A stretch of DNA of 64,000 nucleotides from Pleomorphomonas oryzae DSM 16300. Its GTDB lineage: Bacteria > Pseudomonadota > Alphaproteobacteria > Rhizobiales > Pleomorphomonadaceae. The DNA lies in the NCBI RefSeq assembly GCF_000422965.1, contig NZ_AUHB01000008.1, forward strand, positions 1 to 64,000, written 5' to 3'. Within the stretch, counting starts at the first letter, position 1; every line of letters begins with the position of its first letter. A model generated the notes under the pieces. The model was not told where the DNA came from and made no database searches. It saw nothing but the letters and a program-made list of their open reading frames with translations. This document shows, in pieces, positions 20,247-28,828 of the stretch. A program made the position numbers and the translations under genes.

Positions 20247-21149
20247 ATGAAAGCCGCCGCCATGCAGGAAAACTCGGCCCGCTCCTCCTTCATAGCCTGG
20301 CTGCAGGCCGGCCCGCTGGCGCTGGTTTTCCTCGCCTTTTTCGTGCTGCCGCTGTTGTTCGTCGTTATCGTCAGCTTCTGGGATTACAACGACTACCAGA
20401 TGCTGCCGATGCTGTCGGGGCGCGGCTATACCGACAGCTTCGAGGGCTGCCTTGCCGAGCTGCCCGGCCTCTGCACCATCGCCAAGACCTATCTGCAAAC
20501 CCTGAAATTCTGCGCCATCGTCTGGGCGGCGACGCTGGTGATCGGCTTCACCGTCGCCTACTTCCTCGCCTTCGAGGTGAAGTCCAAGGAGTGGCAGATC
20601 ATCCTCAGCCTGATCTGCACCATCCCCTTCTGGACCTCCAACGTCATCCGCATGATCGCCTGGATCCCGCTGCTCGGCCGCAACGGGCTGGTCAACTCGT
20701 TCCTTCAGGCGATCGGCGCCATCAACGAGCCGCTCGACTGGCTGCTCTATTCCCAGTTCTCGGTGATCCTGGCCCTCATCCACCTGTTCACCTTCTTCAT
20801 GGTGGTGCCGATCTTCAACTCGATGATCCGCATCGACCGCTCGCTGATCGAGGCGGCCTATGACGCCGGTGCCAGCGGCTGGCAGACGCTGTGGAACGTC
20901 ATCGTGCCGCTCTGCAAGCCCGGCATCGTCATCGGCTCGATCTTCGTCATCACCATCGTCATGGGCGATTTCGTCACCGTCGGCGTCATGGGCGGCCAGC
21001 AGATCGCCTCGGCCGGCAAGATCATCCAGACCCGGCTCGACGCCCTGCAATTCCCGGCCGCCGCCGCCAACGCAGTGATCCTGCTCGGCGTCACCTTCCT
21101 GATCATCGCCGCGCTGACCAAGCTCGTCGACATCCGCAAGGAGCTCTGA
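20247..21149 (+). CDS. ABC transporter permease 1, spermidine/putrescine type (PotB-like)
   Basis: 300 residues with six predicted transmembrane helices. The first is at about 22-45. The cytoplasmic EAA loop reads EAAYDAGASGWQTLWNVIVPL (split here at 20 or fewer: EAAYDAGASGWQTLWN). It forms the channel with the second permease, whose ATG is three bases after this stop. Starting at the first ATG (20247) gives a short MKAAAMQENS lead. MQENS at 20262 is an alternative. Confidence 0.92.
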   Translation: MKAAAMQENSARSSFIAWLQAGPLALVFLAFFVLPLLFVVIVSFWDYNDYQMLPMLSGRGYTDSFEGCLAELPGLCTIAKTYLQTLKFCAIVWAATLVIGFTVAYFLAFEVKSKEWQIILSLICTIPFWTSNVIRMIAWIPLLGRNGLVNSFLQAIGAINEPLDWLLYSQFSVILALIHLFTFFMVVPIFNSMIRIDRSLIEAAYDAGASGWQTLWNVIVPLCKPGIVIGSIFVITIVMGDFVTVGVMGGQQIASAGKIIQTRLDALQFPAAAANAVILLGVTFLIIAALTKLVDIRKEL

Positions 21150-21151
21150 CC

Positions 21152-22054
21152 ATGATCGAAGGGCGCTCGAAAGCCTTCTGGTTCCTGGCCTTCTTCTTCG
21201 GCCTCTACGTGCTGTTTCTCTACGGGCCGATGATCGCCATCTACATCCTGTCCTTCCAGGGACCGCAGGGCGGCCTCACCTTCCCGATGAACGGCGTGTC
21301 GCTCACCTGGTTCGCCAAGCTCTGGCAGGGCAACGGCATCATCGACATCGGCGCCTCCTTCACTCGCTCGCTCGGCCTCGGCGTGACGGTGATGGTGCTG
21401 ACGGTGGTGATCTCGGTCTCCGCCGGCATGGCCTTCCGCCGCCGCTTCGCCGGCCAGGCGCTGCTGTTCTACGTGGCGATCGCCAGCCTGATCGTGCCGT
21501 CGTTGATCACCTCGCTCGGCATCGCTTTGGAGTTCCGCCTGCTCGACGACTACATCATCAACCACTTCGGTGACTGGGGCCTGCAGGACATTGCCGACAA
21601 CTGGCAGACGGCCATGGGGCTCTACACCTCCGGCCTCGGCGCCCATCTCACCTGGACGCTGCCCTTCGGCCTGCTGATCATGTTCGCCATCTTCAACCGC
21701 TTCGACCCGCGCCTCGAGGAAGCCGCCCGCGATCTCGGCGCCACGCCCTGGCAGACCTTCCGTCACGTGGTGCTGCCGATCATCGCCCCGTCCGTGGTCG
21801 GCATCGGTCTGTTCGGCTTCACGCTGAGCTGGGACGAACTCGCCCGCTCCAGCCAGGCGATCGGCCCGGTCAACACGCTGCCGCTCGACCTGCAGGGCCT
21901 GACCACCACCGTCACCCAGCCCGACATCTACGCCTTGGGCACGGTGATCTCGGTGGTGTCCTTCACGGTGATCCTCATCGCCGTGCTGACCATCCGTGTT
22001 CTGCAGCGCCGACAGGCCGCGCAAGGCTCAGACGCCGGAAAGGGCATGGTGTGA
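21152..22054 (+). CDS. ABC transporter permease 2, spermidine/putrescine type (PotC-like)
   Basis: 300 residues with six membrane helices. The EAA loop is EEAARDLGATPWQTFRHV (about 185-202). It starts two bases after the preceding stop and is followed five bases later by the racemase-like gene, so all are one transcript. It completes the membrane channel of the importer. Confidence 0.92.
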   Translation: MIEGRSKAFWFLAFFFGLYVLFLYGPMIAIYILSFQGPQGGLTFPMNGVSLTWFAKLWQGNGIIDIGASFTRSLGLGVTVMVLTVVISVSAGMAFRRRFAGQALLFYVAIASLIVPSLITSLGIALEFRLLDDYIINHFGDWGLQDIADNWQTAMGLYTSGLGAHLTWTLPFGLLIMFAIFNRFDPRLEEAARDLGATPWQTFRHVVLPIIAPSVVGIGLFGFTLSWDELARSSQAIGPVNTLPLDLQGLTTTVTQPDIYALGTVISVVSFTVILIAVLTIRVLQRRQAAQGSDAGKGMV

Positions 22055-22058
22055 GCCG

Positions 22059-22790
22059 ATGCGCATTCACGTGGTCAACCCCAACACCACCGAGGCAATG
22101 ACGGACAAGATCGCCGCCGCCGCTCGCGCCGTGGCCGCCGTCGGCACCGACATCATCGCCGGACAGTCGCCCATGGGCCCTGCTTCCATCGAAGGCTATT
22201 ACGACGAGGCGCTGGCCCTGCCCGGCCTTCTCCAGGCCATCCGCGCCGCCGATGCCGAGGGGGCCGACGGCCATGTCATCGCCTGCTTCGACGACACCGG
22301 CCTCGACGCCGCCCGCGCCGTCGCCACCGCGCCGGTCATCGGTATCGGCGAAGCCGCCTTCCATGTCGCAACATTGGTCGCCGATCGCTTTTCGGTGGTG
22401 ACGACGCTGTCGCTGTCCATCCGGCCGATCGAGCACAACCTCTCTCGCTACGGCCTCAAGAGCCGCTGTGCCCGCGTCCGCGCCGCCGACGTGCCGGTGT
22501 TGTCGCTCGAAGAGCGGAACCCCGCCGCCTGTGCCAGAATTTCTCGCGAAATCGACGCGGCCATCGCCGAGGAAGGCGCGGAGACCATCGTGCTCGGCTG
22601 CGCCGGCATGGCCGATCTTGCCGCCGAGCTGTCGGCCCAGCACGGCCTGCCGGTCATCGACGGCGTCGCCGCCGCCGTCGGCCTCATGGAAACGCTGGTG
22701 CGGCTCGGCCACCGCACCTCGCGCCTCGGCGCCTGGCGCCCCTCGCCGCCCAAGCCCTACGCCGGGCTGCTGGCAGATTTCGCACTTTGA
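22059..22790 (+). CDS. Aspartate/glutamate/hydantoin racemase-family protein
   Basis: 243 residues. It starts MRIHVVNPNTTEAMT, the signature start of hydantoin/allantoin racemases. The paired catalytic cysteines are in VIACFDDTGLDAAR (about residue 76) and IVLGCAGMADLA (about 180). It probably racemises a 5-substituted hydantoin, allantoin or related amide taken up by the linked ABC importer. The last 34 bases overlap, tail to tail, the end of the adenosylhomocysteinase-like gene on the other strand. Confidence 0.86.
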   Translation: MRIHVVNPNTTEAMTDKIAAAARAVAAVGTDIIAGQSPMGPASIEGYYDEALALPGLLQAIRAADAEGADGHVIACFDDTGLDAARAVATAPVIGIGEAAFHVATLVADRFSVVTTLSLSIRPIEHNLSRYGLKSRCARVRAADVPVLSLEERNPAACARISREIDAAIAEEGAETIVLGCAGMADLAAELSAQHGLPVIDGVAAAVGLMETLVRLGHRTSRLGAWRPSPPKPYAGLLADFAL

Positions 22791-23932
22791 TAACAAAGAT
22801 CGAGATAGGCGTTGGCCACCCGTTCGTTGATGTCATCAGGCACGGGAACGACGCAGCTTGCCGCATCGACACGCCGCAGCGCCACCGCCTCCAGGCAACG
22901 GGCCTGCAAAGCGAAGCCGAGATCCATCGACTCGATGGAGTTGCCGAGCGGACGCGCGCCGGCCAGATTGACCATGTGCCCCTCGGCGATGATGTGGATC
23001 GTCCGGCCATCCCTGAGCTTCAGGCTGGCCATGCCGTCGGAAAACACGTCGGTCGCGACGACTTCAGAACTACCGGTAAGCGCGGCATTGTCGATCTCCG
23101 TCGGGAAGTGACCGGCGTTGGCGAGAATGACGTTGTCTTTGAACAGCGGCATGTCCTTGTCCCCGAGGATGCGTCCGCCGCCGGTGACGGTGACGATCAG
23201 GTCGGCGCTGACGATCGCCTCGTCCCGCGGCGGCGTGTCGTAGCCGTCGAGATGGGCCTGCAGGCGCTTCAGCGGATCGCGATCGACGACGCTGACCTTG
23301 GCATGCGCGCCCTTGAAGTTCAGCGCTACGCCGCGACCGCAGGCGCCATAGCCGAATACGGTCACCCGCTGGCCGTTGGTCACCCGGTTGGTGATGCGCA
23401 TGTAGGATTCGAGGACACTCTGGCCGACGGCGTGTTCGTTTTCGGCGAACTGCTTGATCGGGCTGTCGTTGATGACGAGGATCGGCAGGTTGAGCGAGGA
23501 CCGCAAGGGTTCGAGCCGCGCCCGGCCGGACGTCGTCTCTTCCGTGCCGCCAATGAGGTTGCCAGTCGGGGCCTGCCGCCAGAGATCGAACAGGTCGCCG
23601 CCATTGTCGAGCAGAATGTCCGGCTGGCTCGCCAGCACTTCCCTGAGGAATCCCTGGTGCTTGATGGAATCGCGCGTCGCCTCGCCGATGACCGTGATGC
23701 CGCGTTCCCTGAGGTAGGCAACGGCGTCGGCTTGGGTCGTGTTGAGATTGCCCGTTGCCACCAGCCTGGCACCACCGTCCTTCAGCGTGAGCAGAAGGGC
23801 GACGGTCTTGGGCTCAAGATGGATGCCGGTGCCGATGGTCATGCCGGCAAACGGTCGCGTTTCACGAAACTCCGCCGCGATCTGCCTTAGAAGGCGGGTG
23901 TTCGCCCCCACCCATTCGATCCTGTTGGCCAT
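22757..23932 (-). CDS. Adenosylhomocysteinase-like protein lacking the C-terminal tail
   Basis: 391 residues, against about 430-470 for SahH. Recognisable SahH landmarks in order are GIHLEPKT (His of the substrate site), TGNLNTTQADAVA, LLDNGGDLF, GGTEETTSG, INDSPIKQFAENE, the NAD-binding FGYGACGRGVA, NAGHFPTEID and GHMVNLAGARPLGN. The Asp after the catalytic Lys is replaced by Glu (KQFAEN for K..FDN). The C-terminal Lys/Tyr tail that reaches into the partner's NAD site is absent. It likely acts on a different nucleoside-like substrate. A GGAGGAAG ribosome site precedes the ATG at 23932. Confidence 0.8.
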   Translation of the reverse strand: MANRIEWVGANTRLLRQIAAEFRETRPFAGMTIGTGIHLEPKTVALLLTLKDGGARLVATGNLNTTQADAVAYLRERGITVIGEATRDSIKHQGFLREVLASQPDILLDNGGDLFDLWRQAPTGNLIGGTEETTSGRARLEPLRSSLNLPILVINDSPIKQFAENEHAVGQSVLESYMRITNRVTNGQRVTVFGYGACGRGVALNFKGAHAKVSVVDRDPLKRLQAHLDGYDTPPRDEAIVSADLIVTVTGGGRILGDKDMPLFKDNVILANAGHFPTEIDNAALTGSSEVVATDVFSDGMASLKLRDGRTIHIIAEGHMVNLAGARPLGNSIESMDLGFALQARCLEAVALRRVDAASCVVPVPDDINERVANAYLDLCYQSAKSASSPA

Positions 23933-23968
23933 GGGACTTCCTCCGAAGTTGCGATGTCGTCGATCGAC

Positions 23969-23984
23969 AGTCAAACGTATGACT
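23969..23984. promoter_or_regulatory. LacI-type operator 1
   Basis: AGTCAAACGTATGACT is palindromic except for one base pair (AGTCA-w-ACGT-w-TGACT) and has the central CG typical of LacI-family operators. It lies 37 bases upstream of the adenosylhomocysteinase-like start, in its promoter zone. An identical copy is 35 bp away. Confidence 0.8.
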
Positions 23985-24003
23985 AGACCAACTCCCTCCC
24001 TTG

Positions 24004-24019
24004 AGTCAAACGTATGACT
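24004..24019. promoter_or_regulatory. LacI-type operator 2
   Basis: Exact second copy of AGTCAAACGTATGACT, 35 bp from the first centre to centre. It overlaps the most upstream ATG (24014) of the lacI frame, which argues that translation of the regulator begins further down. It is probably used for autoregulation and repression of the divergent gene. Confidence 0.8.
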
Positions 24020-24088
24020 TACCTGTTCACAAGGGATGCGTCCTTGGGATATGTCTCTGTGGAGGGCAGCGGGCGAAGAGGAACGAGC

Positions 24089-25111
24089 GTGGCCGGGAAC
24101 GACAAGGCGAACCTGCCAGTGACGAGCCGCGACGTGGCACGCGAAACCAACGTTTCGCAGTCGACGGTCTCCCTCGTCCTGAACGGCAAGGCCGAGGGAC
24201 GTGTATCCCAGGCAACCCGTGAGCTCATTCAGGCAACCGCCGCCCGCCTTGGCTACCAGCCGAACGTGTCGGCCCAGATGCTCAGGACCGGCGTCGGCAA
24301 AACGCTGGCTTTCGCCGTTCCGGATATCCAGCAGCCGTTCTTCGGTGAGGTGTTGGTAGCTGCCGAGGTCGCGGCCCGCGAGAAGGGCTACTCGGTTCTG
24401 CTGGTTGACACGGCCACCGATCCGCTGTGGAGCGAGCGGCTGGTCGGCATGATCCGCAGCCGCCTGATCGCCGGCTGCATCACCTACACGCCCGACGCCG
24501 AGGCGGAAGCGAAGTTCGCCGACGTCGCCGACCGCATCGTCATGGTCGAGAGCGAAACGCCCGGCCTTTCGGGCGTCGACCTCACCATCGACGCCGCCAT
24601 GAAATCGGTGGTCGGCCATCTCGCAGGGCTTGGACACCGCAAGATCGGTCACTTCGCCGCGCTCTATCCCAAGCTCACCTTCCGCAGTCGCCACGCAGCC
24701 TTCCTGGCGGAGATCGAACGCATCGGCCTGACCACCGATCCCCTATGGCACGCCGCATCGACCTTCGAGATCGACGCCGCGACCGAAGCGGCACGGCAGT
24801 TGATCGCCACCGGCGTCACGGCAATTGCCTGTGACGACGATCTCCTGGCCGGGGCGGCCTATCGTGCCGCCCGGCAACTCGGCCTCTCCATTCCCGACGA
24901 TCTGTCGGTGGTGGGCTTCAACGACGTCGAACTCGCCCGTTTGCTCCATCCCGAGCTGACCACCGTGAACATCCCCGCCGACCGGCTGGGACGCGAGGCG
25001 ATCAGGCGCCTTCTGAGCAAGCTCGACGGCAAGAGCACGCGGACCAAGCCGACGATGGTGGAGCTCAGCCTCATCCTGCGCCAATCGACGGCGCGACATG
25101 GCAACGGCTAA
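24089..25111 (+). CDS. LacI-family transcriptional regulator
   Basis: 340 residues. The helix-turn-helix is at about 10-30 (TSRDVARETNVSQSTVSLVL), followed by the hinge LGYQPNVSAQMLRTG and a periplasmic-binding-like sensor domain (Peripla_BP_3 type). I chose GTG at 24089, preceded by GAGGAAC. The ATG at 24014 lies inside an operator. It is divergent from the adenosylhomocysteinase-like gene, whose promoter carries the two operators, so it most likely represses that gene and itself. Confidence 0.87.
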   Translation: MAGNDKANLPVTSRDVARETNVSQSTVSLVLNGKAEGRVSQATRELIQATAARLGYQPNVSAQMLRTGVGKTLAFAVPDIQQPFFGEVLVAAEVAAREKGYSVLLVDTATDPLWSERLVGMIRSRLIAGCITYTPDAEAEAKFADVADRIVMVESETPGLSGVDLTIDAAMKSVVGHLAGLGHRKIGHFAALYPKLTFRSRHAAFLAEIERIGLTTDPLWHAASTFEIDAATEAARQLIATGVTAIACDDDLLAGAAYRAARQLGLSIPDDLSVVGFNDVELARLLHPELTTVNIPADRLGREAIRRLLSKLDGKSTRTKPTMVELSLILRQSTARHGNG

Positions 25112-25417
25112 GAGTTCCGGCTTCTGACCAGGGGCCATCTGGTGGGATGCCGGGTGATGAGCGGCTTCCAAGGCGCCCTAAACATCTCACCGCAAATATA
25201 CTTCTATGAATTGCGAAAACTGCATACGGCCCGTTAGGGGAGTATCAATAAGCGCAATGCCAGAATATCCAAGCTAAACCGCTCACAACCAGCTTGGGGC
25301 ATCCGGTTGCCACCCAAATATCCTGAACCATTTGCTGGCACAGATGCCGTTCGATCGGGTCGCGTCGTCCGACCCGGCGAGCACTTCATGCAGATATATG
25401 GCGTATGAGGGGCTTTT
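25112..25417. other. Intergenic region before the PAP2 gene
   Basis: No gene is seen. A 7-bp hairpin CGGGTCG...CGACCCG lies at 25356-25376, inside the probable leader of the downstream gene. A GAGGGG ribosome site precedes its ATG. Confidence 0.4.
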
Positions 25418-26482
25418 ATGCATGAAGTCCTGGCCCTCACCCAAAAAGAGCTTCGCGGCGATCGCCATATCTACTTGATGATAAGCGCCTACGTTATTCT
25501 CGCCAATGCGATCCTGCTCCCAGCCGGCCATATATTTGCAAGTATTTACCGGGAGTACCTTCTCACCCTGGTGATACTCAACATACTGGTTTTCCCAGGC
25601 CTCATCATGGTCGGATTACTGGCGAGATCCCTGCTGGACGATCCGCGCCACCCGACAGCCTGGTTTCGAGCCCGCTGCGACAACCGCCGCATGGCACGCA
25701 TCCTGGCGGGCTATGCGCTGCTTCTGGCCCTCGTTCCTTTCATGGCGACATTCACGGCCATGAAATCCTTCATTGGCCTCCACGGCTTCTATGCCGACAT
25801 CCCGCTTGCCGATTTCGACCGCTGGCTGCACTTCGGCACCGACCCGGCGTTTCTCCTCCATCGCATCCTTGACTATGGCTCCGTCTGGCGCCTGTTCGCC
25901 TTCTTCTACGGCCCCGGCTGGCTGCTGTGGGTCGGCGGCTTCGTCTTTTGGATGGCGGTGGCAGCCCCCAGCCGTCAGATCCGCAAGCGGTTCTTCATTG
26001 GCTATATCTTTGCCTGGGTGATCCTCGGCAACGTCGTCGCATGGCTCGCCATCAGTGCCGGCCCGGCCTTCTTCGCGGAGGTGACCGGTAACAAGGATCG
26101 CTTCGCCTCGGTGCTTGCAACGGTCGGCGCACATACGCTTTCGGACGGCAGAGGCATTCGCGACCTGCAGACCTATCTCTGGGGTCTCTACGTGTCCCAT
26201 TCGTCCGGCTTCGGCATGGGAATTTCAGCTTTTCCAAGCCTGCACGTGGCCATGATGACGCTCTGCGCCCTCGTCGCTGCCGAAATCGATCGGATCCTGG
26301 CCATCGCCGGCGTCACCATCGTGATCCTGGTGCAGATCGGCTCGGTGCTGTTCGTCTGGCACTATGCCATCGACGGCTATTTCTCGATCATCGTTATGGT
26401 CAGTTTCTGGCTGGTGTTGTGCCATCCCGCTCTACTGGGCCGGACGTCGACCGTTCAACCTCATGCCGCATCGCCCGGCTGA
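25418..26482 (+). CDS. PAP2-superfamily membrane phosphatase / phosphotransferase
   Basis: 354 residues with about six to eight membrane helices. The PAP2 catalytic motifs are near the C-terminus: GISAFPSLHVA (motif with His) and WHYAIDGYF (His and Asp). The arrangement resembles the PAP2_3 group that includes inositolphosphotransferase-type enzymes, acting on lipid phosphates at the membrane outer face. The substrate cannot be told from sequence. It appears to be a single gene. Confidence 0.82.
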   Translation: MHEVLALTQKELRGDRHIYLMISAYVILANAILLPAGHIFASIYREYLLTLVILNILVFPGLIMVGLLARSLLDDPRHPTAWFRARCDNRRMARILAGYALLLALVPFMATFTAMKSFIGLHGFYADIPLADFDRWLHFGTDPAFLLHRILDYGSVWRLFAFFYGPGWLLWVGGFVFWMAVAAPSRQIRKRFFIGYIFAWVILGNVVAWLAISAGPAFFAEVTGNKDRFASVLATVGAHTLSDGRGIRDLQTYLWGLYVSHSSGFGMGISAFPSLHVAMMTLCALVAAEIDRILAIAGVTIVILVQIGSVLFVWHYAIDGYFSIIVMVSFWLVLCHPALLGRTSTVQPHAASPG

Positions 26483-26532
26483 GGAAACTCAGCCGGATCG
26501 ACATGGGCTTGCGCGACGCAAGCAAGAAGTCA

Positions 26533-27867
26533 CTACCTCTGCGCCACCTTGGCCGTGAAGGTCGTGACGTTCTCTTTCAGCACGTCGGCCTGCTGGACCA
26601 ACTCGTGGGAGATTGAAGATATGCGCTCGGCCGAGACGGTGGTCTTCTGGCCCGCGCCGATCAGATCGCCGATCGAAGCGGCGATATTTTCGGACGACTT
26701 CGAGACACCCATCGCCGAGCTGGCGATGTCGGCGGTCGCCGCCGACTGCTGCTCGACGGCGACAGAGATCGCCGTGCCGATGCGTGCCACTTCCTCGACC
26801 GTCTCGGTGATGCCGGAGATATCGCTGACCGATTGCTGCGTTGCCTGCTGGATGGCGGCGATCTGGCTGGTGATCTCCTCGGTCGCCAACGCCGTCTGAG
26901 AGGCAAGCGATTTCACCTCGGCGGCGACAACGGCGAAGCCCCTGCCTGCCTCGCCGGCCCGCGCCGCCTCGATGGTGGCGTTGAGCGCCAGAAGATTGGT
27001 CTGGGCAGCGATGGAGGAAATCAGCTCCACCACCGAACCGATCTTGTCGACCGCGTCTGAAAGCCCCTTCACCGACGCCGCAGTGCGACGGGCGCCGTCT
27101 ACCGCCTTGGAGGACACGTTCAGCGACGCCTCGGCCTGGCGACCTATTTCGCCGATCGAGGCATGCAACTCCTCGGTGGCGGCGGCGGTTGTTGCAATAC
27201 CGTTGCCGGCTGCCTGCTGCGACACCCGAATGCTGTCGCAGCGGGTGATCACCGACGCCGCCTGCGCCTCGAGTTCGCTGGAGTTGACGCCAAGGTCGGA
27301 CGTCATTTTGGCCAGCTTGCCGAGCATGGCATTGATCGAGGCGTCGAAATCGCCGATCGCCGCCTGCACACGATCCTGCCGGTTGGAGATCTGCTCGATC
27401 AGCGTCTCGCCATAGACCGAGACCGCGATATCCATGTCGAGCAGTATGGCCTTGGTGACCGCGCCGATCATCCGCGCCGCCTTGGGGCCCGATAGGCGGG
27501 CGTTTCGGCCCAAAATGACGGCCACTTGCTGCAACACGTCGTTGTAACCGGCGATATACCAATGCGGCTCCAGCCCGATGCGGACGTGCGCGAGGCCGAC
27601 GCGGTGCACGCTCTCGAAATAGTCCTTGTCGAAGCGGGCTGAAAACAGCCGCTTCCAGTGCTCGTATTGTGCTTTCTTCAGGTGGTCGATATGCCCCCGC
27701 ATCAGGGCGGCCAGCTTGGGTTCCCGTTCCCAACGCCTGTAGAAGGCGGTCAGGATATCAGCCATCTGATTGTCGAGAATTGCCCAGACGGCACGAATAT
27801 CGGAGCAGGCCGCGTCGTCGATGGCATAGGCCTTTGTGTGGCCCTCAAAAACGTCCAAAGCAGCCAT
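26533..27867 (-). CDS. Globin-coupled chemotaxis receptor (HemAT-like)
   Basis: 444 residues. The first about 175 are a protoglobin-type sensor domain, with the proximal-His region in [19 protein letters not shown] chemoreceptor signalling domain follows (about 200-430), with tip sequence [20 protein letters not shown]. No membrane helix is present. It should bind haem and signal oxygen or another gas to CheA, giving aerotaxis. I moved the start to ATG 27867 because GGAGGG lies six bases ahead of it. Confidence 0.9.
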   Translation of the reverse strand: MAALDVFEGHTKAYAIDDAACSDIRAVWAILDNQMADILTAFYRRWEREPKLAALMRGHIDHLKKAQYEHWKRLFSARFDKDYFESVHRVGLAHVRIGLEPHWYIAGYNDVLQQVAVILGRNARLSGPKAARMIGAVTKAILLDMDIAVSVYGETLIEQISNRQDRVQAAIGDFDASINAMLGKLAKMTSDLGVNSSELEAQAASVITRCDSIRVSQQAAGNGIATTAAATEELHASIGEIGRQAEASLNVSSKAVDGARRTAASVKGLSDAVDKIGSVVELISSIAAQTNLLALNATIEAARAGEAGRGFAVVAAEVKSLASQTALATEEITSQIAAIQQATQQSVSDISGITETVEEVARIGTAISVAVEQQSAATADIASSAMGVSKSSENIAASIGDLIGAGQKTTVSAERISSISHELVQQADVLKENVTTFTAKVAQR

Positions 27868-27936
27868 GCAACCCTCCGCAAGTCCGATAAGGGATTTCAC
27901 GAATCCATAACTTCATTCACTATCTATGCGCGTGAT

Positions 27937-28155
27937 TTACAAATTCTGAATCTCCGTGGGCAGCCGATTCACTTTTAGGAGCATATCCAGCAGAGCTGCG
28001 CGTCGGGCAGGCGTCTCGAGGCACGTCTCGATAGCCACATCCTTCCAGCCAGCCAGATCGCCGGCGCGATCGAGGATGCGAGCCTGTTCCTCTATTTCCC
28101 GCGGTGCGCCAGCGAAGCTCTCAATTTGTGCGCCCTCATCGACGAGGCAAAACAT
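27937..28155 (-). CDS. Small hypothetical protein
   Basis: 72 residues (MFCLVDEGAQIESFAG start), acidic, with codon use like its neighbours. It sits 69 bases upstream of the globin receptor in the same direction. The ribosome site is weak and I do not recognise the family. It may be a leader gene of the receptor or a chance frame. Confidence 0.4.
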   Translation of the reverse strand: MFCLVDEGAQIESFAGAPREIEEQARILDRAGDLAGWKDVAIETCLETPARRAALLDMLLKVNRLPTEIQNL

Positions 28156-28274
28156 GGCTCGCCGGAAACCGTGATTTTGCTCGCCCCGCCACCACGCTAT
28201 GGAACAGCGGTAGCGAAGACGATAGGGTCGGACCGATCGAAACAAGCGGCTCCTCCGCCTGAAGGAACTCAATC

Positions 28275-28796
28275 ATGACACCCGTCGCCGGCATACTCTA
28301 TCCGCCCGGAACGGACATCGACACCCTGCTCGCCAGCATCGCGCGTACCCTTGCTGCTACTGGCGCGCGAGTCGGCGGCGTGGCGCAGGTGCGTGACCCG
28401 GAGAAGGGGCTCTCGCTCCTTGATCTTTCCAGCGGCGCCATCCGGCCAATCACCCAGAACCTCGGGCCGCTGTCCACCTCCTGCAAGCTTGACACCTCGA
28501 TCATGGCCGACATTGCCGCGAATCTGGAACGGCAGATCGACGCCGGTCTCGACCTCTTGATCCTCAGCCGCTTCGGCATAAGGGAAATCGAGGGCGGCGG
28601 CTTCCGCTCGCTGTTCGGCCGAGCGCTGCTGGCGGGCGTTCCGCTTCTCGCGGGCGTCCGCGTCGAGCACACCGCCGCCTGGGCAGCCTTCCATGGTGGC
28701 CTCGGCACCGACCTGCCGCCGGACGAGGCCAGCGCGTTCGCCTGGGCAAGGGGCGCGACCGAAGGCGATCGCCAGCTCGCCCAAGCGGTGAAATAG
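28275..28796 (+). CDS. DUF2478 domain-containing protein
   Basis: 173 residues. It starts TPVAGILYPPGTDIDTLLAS, resembling the P-loop-like start of DUF2478 proteins, with a later DLLILSRFGIREIEGGGFR strand-helix. Family members are often found with molybdate transport and nitrogenase-linked genes and look like nucleotide-binding proteins. None of those genes is visible here. Function is unknown. Confidence 0.8.
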   Translation: MTPVAGILYPPGTDIDTLLASIARTLAATGARVGGVAQVRDPEKGLSLLDLSSGAIRPITQNLGPLSTSCKLDTSIMADIAANLERQIDAGLDLLILSRFGIREIEGGGFRSLFGRALLAGVPLLAGVRVEHTAAWAAFHGGLGTDLPPDEASAFAWARGATEGDRQLAQAVK

Positions 28797-28828
28797 CCGC
28801 AGAAGTCCCGAAACTTGTCGGCAGTGCT

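Noticed and set aside
20858-22024. Long minus-strand frame of 388 codons opposite the second ABC permease
   Set aside because: Low-complexity Asp/His/Arg/Gly composition, antisense to a gene with a clear EAA loop and six membrane helices.
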